Shown: positions 58,913 to 64,000 of the stretch, one piece after another
Layout: every line of letters starts with the position of its first letter
Numbering within the stretch: position 1 is the stretch's first letter
Source: Gammaproteobacteria bacterium (ex Lamellibrachia satsuma)
GTDB lineage: Bacteria > Pseudomonadota > Gammaproteobacteria > Chromatiales > Chromatiaceae
Direction: 5' to 3'
DNA length: 64,000 nucleotides
NCBI GenBank assembly: GCA_019623805.1
Contig: CP053680.1
Coordinates: forward strand, 1,521,001 to 1,585,000
Translations under genes and position numbers: made by a program
The notes under the pieces: generated by a model
What the model saw: only the letters and a program-made list of their open reading frames with translations
The model's database searches: none
Told to the model about the DNA's origin: nothing

Positions 58913-59901
58913 TATTCTTCCAGCTCCCCACGCCTGAGGGAAACCTCTCCGGCGTAAAAACGCCGCAACTTTCCGTCAATTTCGAGCAGCAATGCACCTG
59001 TTTCATCAATGCCCCGGTGTCGGCCTTCATACTCCTGGGAGGCACTGCTCAAGCTGATGGTTTCTCCTGTCAGCAGATCATGACGTTGCCATTCATCGGT
59101 AAAGGCAGCAAGACCTGAGCGCCGGTAGGTCAGTATCACATCAACAAGATTGTCGATAAGCCTGGCGACAATCCTGTTACGGGGAATTTCCATTTCATCC
59201 GAAATGGAAACCAGGTCCACCCACGGCTGATCGATAGCGTCGCCGTGCTCGCCAATGCGCGTGTTCAGCCCTATCCCTATGACCACCTGAGAGGGGCCTT
59301 CAGCTTCGCCAACCACTTCGAGCAACAGTCCAGCCAGTTTACGCCCTTGCCACAAAACATCATTGGGCCATTTTAACCCGACACCCTGATAGCCCAACCC
59401 CTGTAAGGTGCGAATAATTGCAATGCCAGCAGCCAGACTGAGTCCACCGAGTCCCATCGGCCCAGTCTCAAAACGCCAGAGCAATGAAAGATAGATGTTG
59501 CTGCCAAATGGGGAGATCCACTGCCTGCCATGACGTCCCTTACCAGCCGATTGCTGTTCAGAGAGGCAGACTGTGCCGGAAACCGCACCATCGGCACCTT
59601 TCTGCATGAGCCATGTATTGGTTGAATCTATCGCATTGTGTATGTGAATCGTATTGATATGGCGAGATGAAAGCTCTGCCATTGACTGGGTAATTTGCCC
59701 CTCATCAAGAAGCTCAATGGGATGAGAGAGGCGGTAACCTTTTCCTCGCACTGAATGGATATTCTGCCCAAGCAGGTCACCTAGAGAGTGGAGATGTTTC
59801 CAAACTGCCGCACGACTGACACCCAGTGCGCCTGCCAGGGTTTCACCGGAGTGAAACCGACCATCAGACATGGCACGTATCAATCTAGTTTTCGTATCCA
59901 T
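58912..59901 (-). CDS. birA: Biotin-protein ligase / repressor BirA
   Basis: A 329-residue bifunctional BirA. The N-terminal winged-helix (SGETLAGALGVSRAAVWKHL) allows repression of biotin genes. The central ligase has STNTWLMQKGADG, SAGKGRHGRQWISPFGSNIYLSL (biotinyl-AMP loop) and GLKWPNDV. A C-terminal SH3-like domain follows. It attaches biotin to carboxylases. Its start overlaps the M61 peptidase end by 17 bases. Confidence 0.97.
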   Translation of the reverse strand: MDTKTRLIRAMSDGRFHSGETLAGALGVSRAAVWKHLHSLGDLLGQNIHSVRGKGYRLSHPIELLDEGQITQSMAELSSRHINTIHIHNAIDSTNTWLMQKGADGAVSGTVCLSEQQSAGKGRHGRQWISPFGSNIYLSLLWRFETGPMGLGGLSLAAGIAIIRTLQGLGYQGVGLKWPNDVLWQGRKLAGLLLEVVGEAEGPSQVVIGIGLNTRIGEHGDAIDQPWVDLVSISDEMEIPRNRIVARLIDNLVDVILTYRRSGLAAFTDEWQRHDLLTGETISLSSASQEYEGRHRGIDETGALLLEIDGKLRRFYAGEVSLRRGELEE

Positions 59902-61702
59902 TCGATATCAGCCAGTCGGATTGGCGCAGCTGATGCTCTTTCGGCAGGTCAACAGGGAGGCTAAAGACGCAGGTATCTGCAGGGGCAGGCATTGGTTGGA
60001 GTTCAAACTCCATCATTTCATCGCGTCGAAAAACATGCACGGTTACGGATTTTCCAAGCGCACAGTCCGCGATTGCTTTTTCGAGCTTTTTTCCATCAAC
60101 CTTTAAATGATCAACCGCGATAATAATATCACCTGCAGACAGACCAGCAGCCTGTGCTGCGCCGCCATCAAAAACCTGAAGCAACTTTGCTTCCACACCC
60201 TGGGTCGAAAGACGCGCACCGATCACCGGTTTTGCCGCCTCGCTATCAGGCATCTCATCGACGACACGCCCATTGTCTGAAGAGGATTGAGCAGGCAGCA
60301 AGCGCATCTCAACGCCAAACTTTTCCAGCAGATCAGCTACCGGCAGATCGGCCGTTGAACGGGCCCCCTGATCAAATAAGCCCGATAGATCCAGACCAGA
60401 CACTTCGGCGGCAACCGATTCAAAACCACCCTCCGGCACCCCTTGCCCTGTTGCTCCATGCCTGCGCCACATCTCACGCATAACGTGATCCAATGATTTT
60501 TCTCCATCCGTCTGCAAACGGAGGTGCAGATCAATCACGAGCGCAAAGATCGCCCCTTTTGTGTAGTAGCTGACAATCGCATTAGGGGCGTTTTCGTCCT
60601 GCTTGTAGAATTTGGTCCAAGCATCGAAACTGGATTCCTCAAGGGTTTGTTTAAACCTGCCACTGGCCCGCATGACACGGGTAACCGTTTCTGCGAGTAA
60701 TTCAAAGTAGGATTTCCTGTCGATGCATCCACTCCGAACCAATGCCAGTTCATCATAATAAGAGGTTATACCTTCAAATACCCACAATTGGCGAGTGTAA
60801 ACCTCCTGCGTGGCTCCTTCCTCCTGAAACACGGCAGGCATAATCCTTTTGATGTTCCACAGATGAAAATATTCATGGCTGCAAAGACCGAGAAGGCGTC
60901 GATAGCCTTTGGTCATCTCCTGCATACCCTTCAGCGGAAGATCATCCCTGCTTGTCAGCAGGCTGGTTGAATTTCGGTGTTCAAGACCACCATAACCATC
61001 ACCAACAACTGTGAGAAGAAACAGATAATCTCGGACCGGTAACTCTCCAAACAAACCAACATGTTGGCTACATATTCTCTCAAGATCGAAACACAATCGC
61101 TTAAGATCGCATCTTTGTCGACCGCTGATCGCGATGCAGTGGGGCACATTGGAAACGGCAAAATCCGCCTCTATAACGTCTCCAATTTCGACTGGATGAT
61201 CCAGCAACTCCTCATAATTTAAAGAGTGATATTGGCCAAATCCCCGTTTATCGACCTCAATCTTTTCCATTGAGGTCACCACTTTCCAGTCATCGAACTG
61301 TTGACCCACTGGGGTAAGAATCGTCAACAGGCAAGTTACCTCATCCTGATTACTGACTCCAAGTAGCAGGCTGGAACCGTTGAAATAGGCGTGAGTGGTA
61401 TCTAGATGGGCTGCTCTTACGGATAAGTCCCAAGCATAAACTGTATAGATTAGCGTAATGGGACCAGATGCAGGTGCACAGCGCCAACTCTGCTTATCCA
61501 TTTTCTCAACCTGAATAGATCCCATCTCATCTGAGGCTTCAAGCGTGATGAGATGGCGGGAAAAATCCCTGATCATGTAACTGCCACGGATCCATGCCGG
61601 CAGATAGAACGTCTGCCCGAGCTTGTCAGGCTTGCGGACTCTCAAAGTCACCTCAAAAAGGTGGGCTTCGGGCGACTTCATCACTACCTGATATTCGATC
61701 AT
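59885..61702 (-). CDS. M61-family peptidase with PDZ domain
   Basis: A 605-residue putative glycyl aminopeptidase of the M61 family. The N-terminal beta domain is followed by a zinc catalytic site GLCSHEYFHLWNIKR (HEYFH, the HExxH motif, about 285). The C-terminal PDZ domain (GARLSTQGVEAKLLQVFDGGAAQAAGLSAGDIIIAVD) lies near 500-590. No signal peptide is evident, so it is probably cytoplasmic. Its start overlaps the gene before it. The chosen start is MIEYQVVMKSPE. Confidence 0.92.
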   Translation of the reverse strand: MIEYQVVMKSPEAHLFEVTLRVRKPDKLGQTFYLPAWIRGSYMIRDFSRHLITLEASDEMGSIQVEKMDKQSWRCAPASGPITLIYTVYAWDLSVRAAHLDTTHAYFNGSSLLLGVSNQDEVTCLLTILTPVGQQFDDWKVVTSMEKIEVDKRGFGQYHSLNYEELLDHPVEIGDVIEADFAVSNVPHCIAISGRQRCDLKRLCFDLERICSQHVGLFGELPVRDYLFLLTVVGDGYGGLEHRNSTSLLTSRDDLPLKGMQEMTKGYRRLLGLCSHEYFHLWNIKRIMPAVFQEEGATQEVYTRQLWVFEGITSYYDELALVRSGCIDRKSYFELLAETVTRVMRASGRFKQTLEESSFDAWTKFYKQDENAPNAIVSYYTKGAIFALVIDLHLRLQTDGEKSLDHVMREMWRRHGATGQGVPEGGFESVAAEVSGLDLSGLFDQGARSTADLPVADLLEKFGVEMRLLPAQSSSDNGRVVDEMPDSEAAKPVIGARLSTQGVEAKLLQVFDGGAAQAAGLSAGDIIIAVDHLKVDGKKLEKAIADCALGKSVTVHVFRRDEMMEFELQPMPAPADTCVFSLPVDLPKEHQLRQSDWLISNGYEN

Positions 61703-62331
61703 TGCGACATCCACGCTGAAACAGCATTCTCAGCCTGAGCATTTACAGGTCTGGCAACCAGGCCAGAGACAGAGGCAGTAACAAGATATTCAGCACCATC
61801 CGCCAGCGGCATGTAGACCGAGCTGCCAAAATATGTATCTATCAAACCTGACACATCAATCAGTTGATTAGATAAATTTTGCAGCAGACTGCCAGCAGCG
61901 TTGAACTCATAACTATTTTTGACAACTTTATCGGTGTCATTATGTCTTCCAGAAAATCTTTCCAAGCGAACCAAAGGTTCGTTACCAAACATTATCGTCC
62001 AAGGCTTAAATTTCACAAAGCGTGCATCGAGTTGCCATTGATTGGCAGAGAGAATAAATTTTTCATTGTTCGCATGACTATGTTCTATCCCCACCTGAAA
62101 ACCCGTTTCTGTTTTCTGACTGGTAATCCTCGCAACCTCCATCTCATGTGTGAGTTTCTGATAGGTATAGAGGTTTGTAGCAAGGAGTAGCAGTAAGAAT
62201 CCAAAAAGCACAAGTGGTAAACCAATCAGGCCTGTCACTACTCCGGTCAAGACCCTCCTTTTAAAAAGCGCACGAAATCCAAACAAAAGCACACTTAGAC
62301 CCGATATCAATAATATGAGTGAAATGATCAT
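61699..62331 (-). CDS. Conserved membrane protein of unknown function
   Basis: A 210-residue protein (218 with an upstream TTG) with two N-terminal spans (MIISLILLISGLSVLLFGF and VVTGLIGLPLVLFGFLLLLLATNLYTY). A soluble domain follows, with no catalytic motif I can name. It belongs to a gammaproteobacterial family found near the rRNA operon end, of unknown role. It overlaps the M61 gene by four bases, so it heads this operon. Confidence 0.75.
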   Translation of the reverse strand: MIISLILLISGLSVLLFGFRALFKRRVLTGVVTGLIGLPLVLFGFLLLLLATNLYTYQKLTHEMEVARITSQKTETGFQVGIEHSHANNEKFILSANQWQLDARFVKFKPWTIMFGNEPLVRLERFSGRHNDTDKVVKNSYEFNAAGSLLQNLSNQLIDVSGLIDTYFGSSVYMPLADGAEYLVTASVSGLVARPVNAQAENAVSAWMSQ

Positions 62332-62411
62332 CAAACTAATAGATCTGGTAAACAATATCCAAAATTTACATTGTTTGTCTGATTCGGTTTCAAATATTTT
62401 GTTTCAGACAA

Positions 62412-62447
62412 TAAAAAAACCCCGAACCATAAAATGATCCGGGGTTT
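62412..62447 (-). terminator. rRNA operon terminator
   Basis: AAACCCCG and CGGGGTTTTTTT on the minus strand with a 14-base loop lie about 10 bases past the 5S gene. Confidence 0.9.
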
Positions 62448-62457
62448 AGAATAAAAG

Positions 62458-62574
62458 CCTGGCAGTGACCTACTTTCACATGGGGAGACCCCACACTATC
62501 ATCGGCGCTAAGTCGTTTCACTTCCGAGTTCGGGATGGGATCGGGTGGTACCAACTCGCTATGGCCGCCAGGCA
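62458..62574 (-). rRNA. rrf: 5S ribosomal RNA
   Basis: 117 bases, 5' TGCCTGGCGGCCATAGCGAG, containing the conserved CCCGATCCCATCCCGAACTCGG block, and ending CACTGCCAGGC, which pairs with the 5' end. It lies about 100 bases after the 23S 3' end, in the usual 16S-23S-5S order. Confidence 0.97.
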
Positions 62575-62679
62575 AACTGGCTCGAAAGGATGAGTTCTCA
62601 TCCTTTCAAATTTGGTTAGATCGCTTGTAGCGTTGGGTATGCACTCAACCAGCACCCAAAACACTTGGGTGTTATATGG

Positions 62680-64000
<1,321 letters not shown>

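Overview
The window is chromosomal DNA of a gammaproteobacterium. Gene order supports this: rplU-rpmA-obgE-proB, murJ-ribF-ileS-lspA, a waaA/hldE/msbA lipopolysaccharide cluster, and M61 peptidase-birA-coaX-SPOR-tRNA-Thr downstream of an rRNA operon. Several c-type cytochromes, an oxygen-sensing FNR, a DsrC/TusE-type protein, a copper chaperone and many c-di-GMP/histidine kinase proteins suggest a free-living or facultatively host-associated respiratory bacterium, possibly a sulfur oxidiser. That last point is inference only.

Layout. 1-11000: core genes (coaE end, L21, L27, ObgE, ProB, S20, MurJ, RibF, IleS, LspA, a DsrC-like protein), separated by palindromic repeats. 11000-21700: sensory and accessory genes. 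These are a 1510-residue histidine kinase with two full kinase modules, a TAXI transporter gene interrupted by an in-frame TGA, a zinc-ribbon protein, a diguanylate cyclase, a nuclease-like protein and a dihaem cytochrome c4. 21700-26400: a HIT-like protein, an intact IS701-type element with CTAG target duplication, a PCu(A)C copper chaperone, a cytochrome c and YqhA. 26700-36400: RapA, a heptanucleotide tandem array, a c-di-GMP/CheC/response-regulator cluster, RsuA, RhlE and FNR. 36500-46200: ThiC with its TPP riboswitch, a Pcm-like methyltransferase, WaaA, an aldo/keto reductase, an FAD oxidoreductase, HldE and MsbA, then a possible 6S-like RNA.

46500-57170 is a 10.6-kb integrative element in the 3' half of tRNA-Thr(UGU), bounded by 47-bp perfect direct repeats. 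It carries a tyrosine integrase, an AlpA-type regulator translationally coupled to an HUH-type replication initiator, and clustered CTATAG palindromes within and just after that rep gene. Its cargo is a zinc-ribbon protein, a frameshifted MmeI-like restriction-modification enzyme and an unrecognised three-gene cassette of one soluble and two membrane proteins. The cassette and the rep-embedded palindromes are the best candidates for undescribed biology.

57200-64000 returns to core genes (SPOR protein, CoaX, BirA, M61 peptidase, a membrane protein), followed on the minus strand by 5S rRNA and the 3' part of 23S rRNA, which runs off the window.
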